Part shown: piece after piece, positions 22,237 to 33,200 of the stretch
How positions within the stretch are numbered: the first letter of the stretch is position 1
How the letters are laid out: each line of letters opens with the position of its first letter
NCBI RefSeq assembly: GCF_030867095.1
Contig: NC_081825.1
Span: 51,264,501-51,328,500 of the forward strand
From: Alligator mississippiensis
Taxonomy: Eukaryota; Chordata; Crocodylia; Alligatoridae
Length of the DNA: 64,000 nt
Reading direction: 5' to 3'
Translations under genes and position numbers: made by a program
The notes under the pieces: generated by a model
The model's input: the letters and a program-made list of their open reading frames with translations, nothing else
Told to the model about the DNA's origin: nothing
Database searches by the model: none

Positions 22237-22516
22237 ATGTCGCGCTGCAGGAGCGTCGCGACTCAGACCCGGCCCGAGTCCGAGCTCGGCCCCGGCCCCG
22301 GCCCCGGAGCGCCCTTCTGGGAGCTGCTGAGGCTGCTGTCCCGGGAGCCCGGCATGGGCTGGCTCCGCGCCGTGCTGGCCGGGCGGGGAGCGGCCGAGGG
22401 CGGCCGGGCCCGGGCAGAGCCCGGCGGGAGCGGCTCGGACGGGCCCGGCGCCTCGAGCGAGGGCGGCCCGGTTGGGCCTGGGGCCGGAGACGCCGCCGCG
22501 TCGTCGGCTGCTGTCG
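22237..22516 (+). CDS. Recombinase-like gene, coding exon 1
   Basis: 280 nt, very high CpG, encoding a leader that starts MSRCRSVATQTRPESE and then becomes Gly/Pro/Ala-rich. It has no similarity to the recombinase domain and was probably recruited with the promoter. An upstream in-frame ATG at 22168 would add 23 residues but has a weaker context and lies at the expected transcription start, so I prefer 22237. Confidence 0.7.
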
Positions 22517-24563
22517 GTGAGTGCGGGCCCCGCTAGAGCGGGGCGGGCGGGAGGAGTCAGGTCCGGCCTCGCGTGTCGCCCCCCGGCGTCCCTGGGGAAG
22601 GGGCGGGAGGCCGGGGCAGCCTTGCGGTGTGTCTGCAGCCCGGCTTTGTACGGGGTGGTTGGGATAGGGCTGAGCCGCCGCAGGCAGGGTCTGGACGGGC
22701 TGCCCTCGCCAGGGCCCAGCCCTGCTTCTCTGCCGATGAGGCAGGCGCCCTTTACGGAAGGAACTCGGTACTTTCTTTCATTCCCGAAGTTTAAAATGGG
22801 CTTAAAAGTTTAAGGCTCTGACAGCCAGCCCCAGACTTGACCTCCGGGGTTGGCCTTGCCTGCAGGCTCTGGTCCCTCAGATAGTTCCCAGACCCCCTCC
22901 CTCTTCCAGCCTGTAGCTCTACCTGCAGGTGGGCTTCAAAACCCTGCAACTTAAGGGTTGTTGTGATTTAGTATACTAAACGGCACTGTTGTCCTATTGG
23001 TCAGTTGGCTTTTGTTCTGGGACCTAAGCTTGCATGAGCTAGTGGGTTGTATATAACACTCCCTTTCTAGAGAATGGGTTGGCCCGGAGTTTCCTGGGTT
23101 TAGTCGCTGGGTGCGGTCAGTTTTAGCCTTTGCGCTGCTTAAGCTGTTTTTCTGGTGTCCACCTGGGACTTACCCTACATGCCACCCTGCATGCGTGGAA
23201 ATGACAACGACAAGATGTAGTCTTGAAAGGAATGTTTGGCTGCATGTAACTGGATCCAGTGATTTAAGAATTTATTTTTTTGCAAGCAGTTCCTGTGCCG
23301 GAGGGGACTGACTTTTTTTTTTTAAGCAGTGGCGGTCAACATTTTTAGACTCAAGGCACCCCAACATAACTTGCATATTGAGCAGCACCCCATTTCAGAA
23401 ATGCACGTATTGCAGTGCTTGCCTTTTTGCAGGGGGGCTGAGCAGCGAGAGTAGGGAAACAGTTGTGCAGGGAGAGCTTGAGCCTGCCTTTATCTACTTA
23501 TTTCCTCACACTTGCTGTGGTGTCCTGATTTAGAATTACTGCTTTAGGCATATGACATTTTGGACAGACTAACAAGTTGAGTCATAAGTTTTACTCTTGC
23601 TAAACATTAACCTGCTATCTATTTATTTTTGCTACAGGAAGTGTTATTGGAGATGGGGCTGAGAAGAATCCATTAGGCCCTTGGCCTCTGAAGACCTTGG
23701 ACTTGTTGGAGCATTCGGTAGATGTAAGAATGTGGCAAGCCTACCATACAGGCCTGGTAAAGTTTCTTGCCTTCAGAGAAAACATGGGAATGCCTCCAGA
23801 ATGGCCAATTCCACCGTATCAAAGTAGAGGATTTGTGGTGGCTATGGAGTCCCTAGGCTTACCTTCACCAAAAATACTGATGTACTTGGCAGCACTCTCC
23901 TATCTCTCCAAATTGACAGGTCATACTGATCCTCTTGAAGACTTTGTAAACAGGCATATGGTGGTAGCATTGCGTCAGAGGGATGATGCTCCAAGGGGTG
24001 GTGCTGCTCCTATAACCATTGAGGTCTTGCGATCAATCTTGGGATCTGTGGAGTCTGTTTGCAGCTCACAGTACGAGTGTTTACTTTTTCGTGCTGTATT
24101 TACTGTGGCATTCTTTGGAGCACTTCGGGTGCAGGAAATGGTGGCAGAGCATCAGAACTGGGCACAGCCAGAGCTTTTGTTCCTGAGTGATCTGCAGCTG
24201 ACGGAAGAGAGAGCAAACCTTCAATTACATACATCCTTCCTGGGTCAAGAAAGATTTTCGATTTCTCTTGGACTATGTGGAGAGACCTGGGTATGCCCTG
24301 TTGAAGCACTCTGGAACTATGTGGCAGCTAGGCCACGCGGGGAAGGACCTCTCTTTGTTCATTCTGAAGGTATACCTCTAACAAAGAGACGGTTCTTGGC
24401 TGTCTTCCGTTCTTCTTTAAGGCTACTTGGCCTTCGTTCAGAGTGCTATGGTGCCCATTCCTTCTGGTTGGGAACTACTGTAACACTAATAAGAAGTGGA
24501 TACTCTGAGGAAGATGTTATGCGGCTAGCAAGATGGCCTTGTAAGATCCTTGGAAGGACATAA
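22237..24563 (+). CDS. Tyrosine-recombinase-like gene, two exons, probably domesticated
   Basis: Predicted join(22237..22516, 23638..24563), 401 aa. The ATG sits in a perfect Kozak context (GCCGCCATG). The donor GTGAGT and acceptor TTGCTACAG keep one frame across the intron (phase 1). Residues 1-93 are a Gly/Pro/Ala-rich, GC-rich leader. From about residue 114 comes an integrase-fold protein: an N-terminal SAM-like helical domain (about 114-210) and a catalytic-type domain (about 218-395) with AFFGALRVQEMV, CPVEALWNYV and GAHSFWLG. R257, H367 and W393 fit the family's first Arg, box-II His and His/Trp. The box-II Arg position is Trp370, no Lys is seen in the beta-hairpin, and there is no terminal Tyr before the stop. 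It should therefore be unable to cut DNA as in the active family but may still fold or bind. Closest relatives by eye are the XerD-like recombinases of DIRS/Crypton-type elements. Function unknown. Confidence 0.75.
23326..23546. mobile_element. hAT-like MITE remnant in the recombinase-gene intron
   Basis: The left end CAGTGGCGGTCAACATTTTT and the phrase 'ctcaaggcacccc' match the general pattern of hAT-derived repeats (CAGTGG..CAACC..GGCACCC). The right end 'gtggtgtcctgatttagaattactg' is a diverged inverse. No target duplication is clear. Confidence 0.4.
23638..24563 (+). CDS. Recombinase-like gene, coding exon 2 (integrase fold)
   Basis: One uninterrupted 926-nt exon ending in TAA at 24561-24563. 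Base composition is close to the local average and lacks the CpG richness of exon 1. No stop interrupts the long domain, which suggests selection or recent origin. A good donor word, T|GTAAGA, lies at 24540/24541 just after the RLARWP residues, so an isoform skipping the last eight residues is possible (see findings). Confidence 0.75.
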
Positions 24564-25160
24564 CGTAACAAGTAATGTGGTGACCTCACTAGGTTTATCC
24601 CAGCCTTAATTTCCTACTGGTGGTCTACTTGTATTACAAATAGTATTCCCTCTAACTTCACAAGAATGTGAAGGAGTGGGGAGGGCAGCTGTCAAAACAT
24701 TAAAAATAATGGGGATAATCTCTTGCAGCTGCATTCTCCTCTCTTTCCCCTCCCCTCATCTTTAAGGACTTTGATAGTGGCCCTTGAATTGACTAGCTCC
24801 ATCCACTTTTAAATGCTGCTAATGCCACAAGCACTGCACTGCGAGTGCTGTAAACTTTACTCATTAAGTAATATAGAGCTGCTTGTGCTGGAGTTCCAGC
24901 AGCCCTGAAACAGACTAGTTTCTTCTCACTTGTAAAGCTTCTAGTAGTTGCTTTCAGTGCTGCTGTTTAGAAGCATTGAAAATGAGGAGCTAGTCAGTCT
25001 CATGGCTGTTAATATTGCAGCCCTGACAGTGCTGTGGACCTTTTATTAAACTCCTTATTAAGTTTGGATAGATGTCCAAAGTACAAAGTGCATGTGCTTT
25101 ATTACCTACAATGCAAGGTTAAATGCTAGCTGTATTTCTGCTTGTTATCTAGTGTGTTTT

Positions 25161-25166
25161 AATAAA
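25161..25166 (+). terminator. Candidate polyadenylation signal AATAAA
   Basis: Canonical hexamer about 600 nt after the stop of the unspliced form of the recombinase-like gene. This is a typical distance for a vertebrate 3' UTR, but no transcript evidence is available here. Confidence 0.4.
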
Positions 25167-25445
25167 CTTATTAACAAAACTAATTTGTCTACCAAACTTT
25201 AATAATTAAAAAAGCATCCAACCCAACAAAGGCCAGCATATAGGGACAGAGGTCAACAGTGCTTCTATAACTCAAGTCAGTGTCTTCTGAGGAGAGTTTT
25301 ATGTTCTGTTCTTTTCTTCCTTTCAGGCTCAGATAGGCTATGAAGTGTAAGGAAGCTATGTCAAGCTCTTGTTTCTTCACCTCTATGTAATCTGTTTAAG
25401 GATTCCTTCCTTCCTTGTCCCCTTTAGTTTCCTGAAATTCTGCAG

Positions 25446-25451
25446 AATAAA
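25446..25451 (+). terminator. Second candidate polyadenylation signal AATAAA
   Basis: Lies about 120 nt after the strong acceptor at 25326, where the signal of a small alternative terminal exon would be expected. Confidence 0.35.
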
Positions 25452-26008
25452 AGGGGCACTATTGTGCTTTTTGTTTTTTAATTTGTTTTTAACAGATAGA
25501 ACTTCCATTCTCCTTACCCTTCCTGGTCTGGAGGGAGAAGTCCTTTTTCCAAGGACTTATGCCAGGTTTCTAAGTAAGCATTTCTTCTCATCTGTAGAAT
25601 GCTGATGTGGTAAGATGGCTTTAACTGAAAAGCTTCCCAAACTTTTTGAACCCAGTCAATGATTTTTCTCTCTCCCTCTCCCCCTACCTCCCTTGTAATT
25701 GTAAGTCTTTTAGCCACTGAATACAAGGGATTAATTATCTATTACTTTGTTGCAGAATTCTCAGGAGCATGTTCAATAAGAACATTATGGGGTTATCTGG
25801 AAAAAAAATTATTTTAAAAATTGGATTTTAAAAATTTATTTAAAATAATATAAATTGTTTTCCTTAAATATAAACTGGCTTAAAATTTTAAATTTGAATT
25901 TAATGCAGCATAGGCCAGGGTATACATTTAGTGTAATGTATTTTAAAATTTCATTTAACTCTTGAAGTCAAGCTTTAAAAATATAGCACTATTTCAGGTA
26001 TTTGGGGC

Positions 26009-26590
26009 TTGAGTCCCCCCCACACAGGGGAAGCAGGGTCTGCCTTAAAGGATGCAAAGGATCCGCAAAGTCATCGCAGGTACGGGAACCTTGCCTCTGA
26101 CTCCAGCAGACACCAACATGTGTACTTCTTGATGTTGAAGTTTGAAAAGAACTTCAAGAAATACCCAACAGACAGTAAAATGGATGGATCAGACACTTAC
26201 TCTCTCATTTTTTTCCCAATATTCTTATACAAAGTACCACGGTAGATGCCTAATTGCTGAAAAGGAAAATGCTGCTATGGCATGGACATCTACTAATCAC
26301 ACATTCATGCCAACCATAATAAATGTCAGGACTAAAGGTGAACCACTGAAGCAGCACATGATTGCTCGGGATGTTTTAAAGAAAGTGACACCGCTGTGGA
26401 AGTCACTAGTGAAGCACCTGAAACCAAAGTTTTTTGAAGTGCTAAACCAGCTTTTACCAGCAGTAGCCTCTCTTGCAGGTGCTGAAAGAATATTTCTTTC
26501 ATTTGGTCCCCCCCATGTAAAAAAACCCAAAAAAACTCCCTCTTTTTTTTTTTTTTTTTTAAGAGAATTAGGCAAATAGGAACCGGCACC
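26009..26590 (+). pseudogene. hAT (ZBED-like) transposase C-terminal remnant
   Basis: The frame at 26142-26579 contains HMIARDVLKKVTPLWKSLV followed by LLPAVASLAGAERIFLSFG. This matches the hAT dimerisation region, where a Trp-rich helix is followed by a 'PAS(S)A..ER.FS.FG..HSK' core. After HVK an A-run and T-run (26520-26560) interrupt the place where the usual LRNRLG follows, and LRELGK comes after it. Zinc finger and catalytic core are absent, so this is a dead 3' piece of a DNA transposon or of a ZBED-type host gene copy. An AATAAA lies near 26813. It is on the same strand as the recombinase-like gene, 1.5 kb downstream, with no sign that the two are joined. Confidence 0.6.
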
Positions 26591-26599
26591 TAGGGAAAG

Positions 26600-28402
26600 C
26601 TGCATTCACTAACCACCCTTCACACTTGTAATACAGTATGTGAGCAAAAAGTTAATCATGTAATGAATTAGATGTATATATTTTGCCATTTTATTGTGTA
26701 CTAAATTGTAGGATTTCTAGCAGTCTAAATGTTTTTTTAAATTTTAATGTGTAGCTTATCTAGTTTGTGTACTTAAAATGTGTACCAAATCTGTAAAAAC
26801 TATTTAGTTTGTAAATAAAGGTCTTAATTATATCAACAAATGAAAATATATGTTTGTTTTTTAAAATACACAAATACAGTGGGAGAGTTAATAAAAAAAA
26901 TAAGTTATTTAAATTATCTTTTGGCTTGCTGATTTAAATTGGTTCACCCTGTAATTTCCCTTGCTGTCTTTTCAAGCTTTTTGATTGTGGGACATGCCCA
27001 CAAAATATTGTTGTATTCTTCCCAGCTGACCACACTTTCTCCAGCAATTTCTTATTCCTGTGCAATAGATGCATTTTAACTTTTAAGTGGGTTGAGATGC
27101 CATTTAAAGAAATCCCAAAAAACTACTTTAAAATTCTGTTTAAGGTTATGCAGATGTTTTGTTCAGGATTTTTTTTTTTGGATCTAAAGATTAAGTTTTA
27201 TAATACATCCAATGTGGATTTTCATCCACTTACTAAATCATTTGGAGCTCTGTGCTTTATTTTTAGTGTCACTATTTTTTTCTAATTGGATTTGTCAATA
27301 GCCTGTTGCTTTTTTTCTTTTTATAATACAACTCTTGTATATCTAAATGCTTTTTTTTTTGTCCTTTCACTTTGTAACAAATTTAACATTTCAGTTTTTT
27401 GTTTGTTGTCACAGAAAATATATATCAAAAGAATTAATTGAATTAAATTTTTTTTTTTAAATAAAGTCCTTTTACCTCACTAGTCAGATCTGACATTCTA
27501 ATCTTGCTAAATTGACTCCACTTCTTAGGCTGCTGCTGGTTACTGCTTTGAAAGCATCCATAAAATATTCTTTTTAATTTGACATGCATTATTTTCTGTG
27601 AAATATAGCCTGGTTTTCTTTCTAACAACAGCTTAAACTTTCCTGGCTGTTCAGAATGGGGAATGCAATTGCCAAGCTTGGGTACATTCTACTAATACCT
27701 AATAACTGTATTGGACCATGGTCTGACCTGACAATTCTACTTTGTTTTGCTGATACAGAATTATTAAACAATGATTTGAAAATCAAGGTTATATCAGTTT
27801 GTGATATTGGAAAAAAAGATACCTTTCTTTTGGGTTTAATCATCTCCAGGATTCACAAAGTACATATCTGCTGATCTTAGCTTTGTGCCTGGTGGTTTGC
27901 TTGCGTGTGTGGTTTTTTTTTTTTCCTGTCCTTTATTTCCGCAAGACTAGTCATCTCCTGCATCCAGAACGCAGTTACGGTCTCCTCCCAACACAGGGAC
28001 TTCTCTGATGAACAGGGCTCTTCGGCTTTTGAGAAGCCATGGGTAGCCGGAGAAAGCAGAAGCAGGAAGAGAACAACATCTTGTCCTGATTAGATATGCA
28101 GATATACTTCCTGAAGTCAACTCTATCACAGGCAGTATATACATCTGCCTTAATAATCCATAGCTTTTCTCATGTAGCTGAAGAGATGCATGTTTTGCTA
28201 TGATAATTTCAACTCCCTTTTTTAATTTGGATTACTTGGAGATGCATATACATATGGGAAGGGTGGTGGAACCACTTCCCTAATGTGTAACTACTGTTTC
28301 TTTTGAAGGTGGATATCTTGGATGAAGCAAAAAATGTGGTGCTTCATCTTGGGTTGTAGTATTTTCTGTCTCTTAACAATAAGACCCTTAAGGTTTATAG
28401 CA
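26600..28402. other. Gene-free, T-rich stretch
   Basis: No gene I can defend. AT-rich with several poly-T runs (near 27170, 27350, 27450, 27910). The open frame at 27656-27874 has no domain and no exon signals. Confidence 0.45.
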
Positions 28403-28590
28403 GGGGTGGGCAATGCATGGCCCACAGGGGCATTTTGTCCAGCCCGGGGCAGGTCCCTTGGTTTTGCCCAGCCCAGGTGCAGAGGGCAGCCAAGGTAGGG
28501 GTGCCTGACAGGGCTAGATGCCCACCAAGACAGTGGGGGCAACCGGTAGCTTCTGAACCAAAGCCCTAGCACCAAAGCAGCTCATCCCAT
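28403..28590. mobile_element. hAT-like repeat, left end only
   Basis: The phrase CAGGGGTGGGCAATGCATGG is the usual left end of a hAT-type repeat (CAGGGGTGGGCAA). A matching right end was not identified, so the limit is arbitrary. Confidence 0.35.
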
Positions 28591-30272
28591 GTTCTGGGCA
28601 CCTTGGAACAGGAGTCTGGTAGCACCTGGCTGTATTCAGGGAGCTGCTGCTCCTCATCACCCCTTCTACCCGGCAGCTCCAGCGTGACCCCATTGTGCAG
28701 CTGTTGTCCAGTGTGTCCTGTACAGCTCTGCTCAGCTTAGTTTCTGTTTATAGCTTTTTGCCTGATTAGTTATATTAGGGATACTGTTTTTCTCTCAGTT
28801 GTTATAATAAAATAAATCCTAAATACCTATATATTTTGGGGTTTTTTATCATAGAAGATCAGAGCTTCCCTTGCCCCTTTCCTCTCCAGGATGTGGGTCC
28901 AGCTGCAGCTGTTGTCTTCTGCCCCCTCCCCGACCCCAGCCACTTGGTGGCAAGGAGCAGCCCTGATAGGCTGATGCACCTCTCTCAGGCCGCAGCCTCC
29001 CCAGCCCTGCTGGTGCCTCTCACTCCTGACCTGCTTGCCCCCCACCCCAGGCCCCAGCCTCCCCCAGTATGTAGAGCAGGGATGGGGGATACTTAACCAT
29101 AAGCAATACCATAGGTGATGCATTGGAGGGCCACGGTGGGGTGGGGGCATGTGCCTGTTCCAGGTCTGCCAACCCACAGTGACCATGGTACTGACACTTG
29201 GATGGACTGGCACAGGCAGGAATTGCTACTGTGGTGCAGGAAGATGGAGCAAGGGTGGCAAGGCATGTTGCTGCTGCAGGGACCCCAGCACCAGCTGTGC
29301 CCCCAGCAATGTGAGGAGTAATGGACTGATGGTGGTGCACATGCTGCCCTTACCTCCTCCTGCTGCCAGGTGCTTTTGTGCTGGCTGCAGGTTTACCCTG
29401 CTGCCATAGCTTGACTGCCGCTACTCTTCTCAGGTCACCTGCACTGCACCCCACCCCACCTGCTCTGGAGTATTGCTGCAGCCTGGTGTGTGAGCAGCTG
29501 GTGGCAGGAGGAGGTGAGGGCAACATAACGCCTCCCCTTCCCCCATGGTTCATTACTCCTTGCACTGCTGGCAGTGTGGTTGGCGCGGATGTCCTGGGAG
29601 CAGCAACAAGTCTCACCAACTGCCCAGCCGGGATGCAGCACTGTGGCCACTGGGTGCAGAAATCTGGGGTCATGTGCCCTCCCTATGCATTACTTATTCC
29701 CCTCTGGCCTATTCCCCCCTGCCCCTGCCAGCACCCCCAATGCCCTCATAGAACTGCAGGAGCCGCCCTCCGGGTTGCTGCCTGGCTACCATGTGCACAT
29801 GCATGTGGCTCCCCCTGCCAGTCTGCAAGGGGAAACCTTTTTTTTTCTTTAAAGGAGAATATCTGCTTTTTTCTGCAGCAAATGGAAAACTGGGATCCTT
29901 TGTTATTATTACTTTCTCTATTTATATTTACATTGTTTAAGAAAAAAGGGCTGGGGGGTGGGGGGGAGGCAAAACTTTGTTGTGCCTTTCTTGTCTTTCC
30001 CCTGCCCTAAATCCCCTCCCCAACACTTGAACTAAGTGTCCAAAGCTTCTTCATAATTGTGTAAAGTAATGCATTATTAGAAATATCTCTCTAGATATGT
30101 CTGTGTTGAAGAAGAATACAGTTGAAAAGGGAGCACAGATGTGTGTATACCTTCTAGAGATAGTTAAGTATATACTTTTTAAAGAAGTTTGAAGTGCTTT
30201 TAAGAACTGAGTAAAATTTCTTTCTTCAGCCCATTCTCATGAGGGAGAAAAGAGGATCTTTTTTTTTTTTCT
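28591..30272. other. GC-rich, low-complexity intergenic stretch
   Basis: C/T- and G-rich sequence with many overlapping open frames on both strands and in several phases (29020-30010). That is the signature of biased composition, not of a gene. No motifs are recognisable. Confidence 0.45.
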
Positions 30273-33200
30273 TCAGTGTTTTCTACATTTTCTATGAGTG
30301 CTTCCCGTTTTTCCTTCTGTGCTGCCCCTCCCCACCCACATCAGATTAACTTTGTTTTGAAGGTCCATAATTGATTGAAGGTTTTTAGCTACACTTTTCT
30401 CCATGTCTGTTACTCTGCTCCCAACTTCTTTCTTTTCTAATCTTATCAAATTTCTGTGAAGGATTTGAAACCTGAATTCTGATATAATTTGCCAAAGCAG
30501 TCTGGAAACAAGAACTGTTCTAGCCTTCTGGTTTTCTGCCTTGAGCGACCGCATTTCCAGCTTCAACAGCTATGTTTGAAGTTGAGCTGGCCTTAGGGTA
30601 AATGATGCCCTGGGTAAACTTGTATTTTGGTGTCCCTCTGCCTTCCCCCCTCAAGTCAGTGGTGCTGCTGCAGGCAGAGGCAGGTGGGCAGGGGTGCAGG
30701 GCACAGACTGGCAGGGAGGCAGGGTGGCATGGTGCATCAGGCAGGTGGTGGGGGGTAGAGCAGGCATCACTGCTGCTGTGTGGGAGTAAGGCGAGCAGAC
30801 TGGAGCAGGTGCCACCCCACCCGCACGTGCCTGGCCTGACTTCCTCTGAGCAGTGACTGGGGGTAGGGAGCAGGCTGGGCTGGGCACCATTTTTCCTCCC
30901 TGAGGTGGGATGGGGGGAGAGCACTGCTGTGAGCACAGGCTGCTCGTGTGTGCGTGCATGTGTGCGCGCATGTGTTTGGTGCCCCCCGACCACAGTGCCC
31001 AGGGTGGTCACACATTTCTCCCAATCCTAAAGCCAGCTCTGCCCCAGCAACATTATGTGACTCCATGTTACCTAGTTTTATTTCCTGCAGTGGAGGATGT
31101 CTATAGTCTATTGACCCACCCCCTTGCCATTTTAGTAAAAAGTTATTTACCCCCTCCTTTTTTTTTTTGCCCCCATAATTTATCTGTGGTCTTAAGCTTG
31201 AAGTACTTTGTCTTGGTTTTAGGCTATAGATATTATTGGGTGGTCATGTCCTTTTGCAGTGTAAACTTGCAAGGGTTGACTACTTAGAGATCTATATCAA
31301 TAAAACTGCTCTAATTTATTACCCAAATTAAGACTATGAGTTTAAACCAACACTAGGTATTCTCTCTCCTTTCATTAAGTGCCTTTTGAGGTGATACACT
31401 AAAAGGAGCTGGAAATGATGGGGCAATGCAGCCTTCCTAAGGCAAACACTCACATAAGGGAAAGGATTTGTGTTATATCTGTAGCCATTCTCAATGAAGA
31501 TTCAGGGCTGTGGGGTGCAAGCCTAGGTTGGCTAAAGCTAAGTGGCTGTGGAAAAACCTCCATGTGTGCTGATAGAAATTCAGTTTCTCTTCAGAACTGT
31601 TGATGCTGCCCTTTAAGAGAGGGTTGGGAATTAATTTTTGTCCCAGTTCTTCAGCATCAAATGAAGACCCTTCTTGCAGCCTTGGAAAGACTGTGGTTCC
31701 TTCATTACAGTTATACGTAACATCTCTCAATGATACCATCTCTCCAGATAATTTCATCTGAAGAGTACTCCAATAACTAAGTCAAAATAAGTATCTTGGG
31801 TATAAAAACTGGTGCATTGATGATCTTAGATGTGTGTTGCTACAGACATGTTACATCTGCCACAGCTGTACCTACAGGAGGGTATTTTTGACTTTCATTT
31901 CTGCCATAAACATTACAGCAGCATAAGCTGCACTAACTAGGTGGGTTTGCTGGTATACCAGTTTGGACAAATGCCTTCTAACCTAGGCCACTAATCTAGT
32001 TTTAACTAGGTCTGACTACACTTCCCAAATGAGAATTTCAGGGTACTTTTCAGTTGAGTAGAAGGAACAAATAGTATCTTAATGTTAAACTGTACCATGT
32101 AACTTGTAAATGGGCTCTTCTTTATGCCAGCATTGTTGGACAGATGGAGCTCATCTAGGGCTGGTTTTGTCTGGAGGAGAAAAGTCCACTCTTAGCAGAA
32201 CATGATGCAAGTTGTGGAAGCTTGTAGGGAAGGGCTCTGAATGTTTTGCCTGCCCAGACTCAAATGTTTTCCCCAGAAATTGATGAATACTCTGCCAATA
32301 TTTGCCAAGTTGTGTAAAAGTATGGATTGCTATTTTAAGTACTTCATAGCTTGATGCTGCTAAAAATTGGTTTGAGTTAGACCAGTATTAAAATAAGATT
32401 AAACTTTGTCAAAAGTGTTAGAATGTTAAAGGGCTCAAAATGCTCAACTCATGCTTACAGTTTCTGTACATTTGGTGAAATGCATACTGCTTTTGCATTG
32501 ACCTGACTCTCACCTTTAGTTTAGTTCCTGTCTTGTCTGCCCCATGTGCCCCCCTCTTCTTCATTTTTTCATTCTGATTTTTTTCATATACAAACTCCCT
32601 TACTCCATACCTTCTTTTCCCAGCTGTCAAAGCTACATAGCTGTTTAGTTATCAAATCTCATGTGAATAATCCCACCAATTTATTTTATCTAACTTCATT
32701 TTTGACCTCTCCTGAAACTAATTCTTCTATTTGTTATTAGATCACTCTTGATTACACTTTTTAACTTACACTATTTCAAAATTCTCAAATCAGCTATCTT
32801 AACTTCTGCTTTGGCTTTGGTGCCAATGTTCAATTTTTGGAAGTCAGTCCTCCAAAAAAAAGAGAAACCTGGGAAGGAGAAGACTACTTTCAAACTAATA
32901 GTCCAGATATTGCCAGCTGCTGCTGAACTGTGTTCATGTGTAGTAAACTAGAGCATGGTAATATTTGTAGATTTTTGCCTCATAGCTCATTCACAGCTGC
33001 ATCAGAGCAGTCTTGTGGCAGGTTCTGGTGGTCATGTTTGTTGTGTTGAAACAGCACGAAAGCACTTGTGTAGCCTGCTCCTGGATAAAGGTGGGGCAAG
33101 TCATTCTAAGATGGGTATAGCCAAGTGACTGACCAGAAGGGCTTCCTCAGGACTATCTTGAGTTCACAGACTACTCATTCTGGATCTAAGAAATCTGGGC

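Larger units (their letters stand above)
24564..25990 (+). other. 3' flank of the recombinase-like gene
   Basis: Probable 3' UTR followed by gene-free AT-rich DNA. AATAAA signals lie at 25161-25166 and 25446-25451. A strong acceptor (long pyrimidine tract ending CTTTCAG at 25326) lies between them and could define a small terminal exon, 25327 to about 25470. Confidence 0.5.

Noticed and set aside
23697-24563. Starting the recombinase-like protein at position 23697
   Set aside because: That codon is TTG. The frame continues upstream to a splice acceptor at 23637 and joins exon 1 in phase, so the ATG at 22237 is a far better start.
26142-26579. The hAT-like frame as a working gene
   Set aside because: Only the C-terminal part is present, a homopolymer tract interrupts the core motif, and no start or promoter is evident.
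28836-30010. Cluster of overlapping frames on both strands
   Set aside because: Low-complexity GC-rich DNA yields open frames in all phases. No conserved motif in any.
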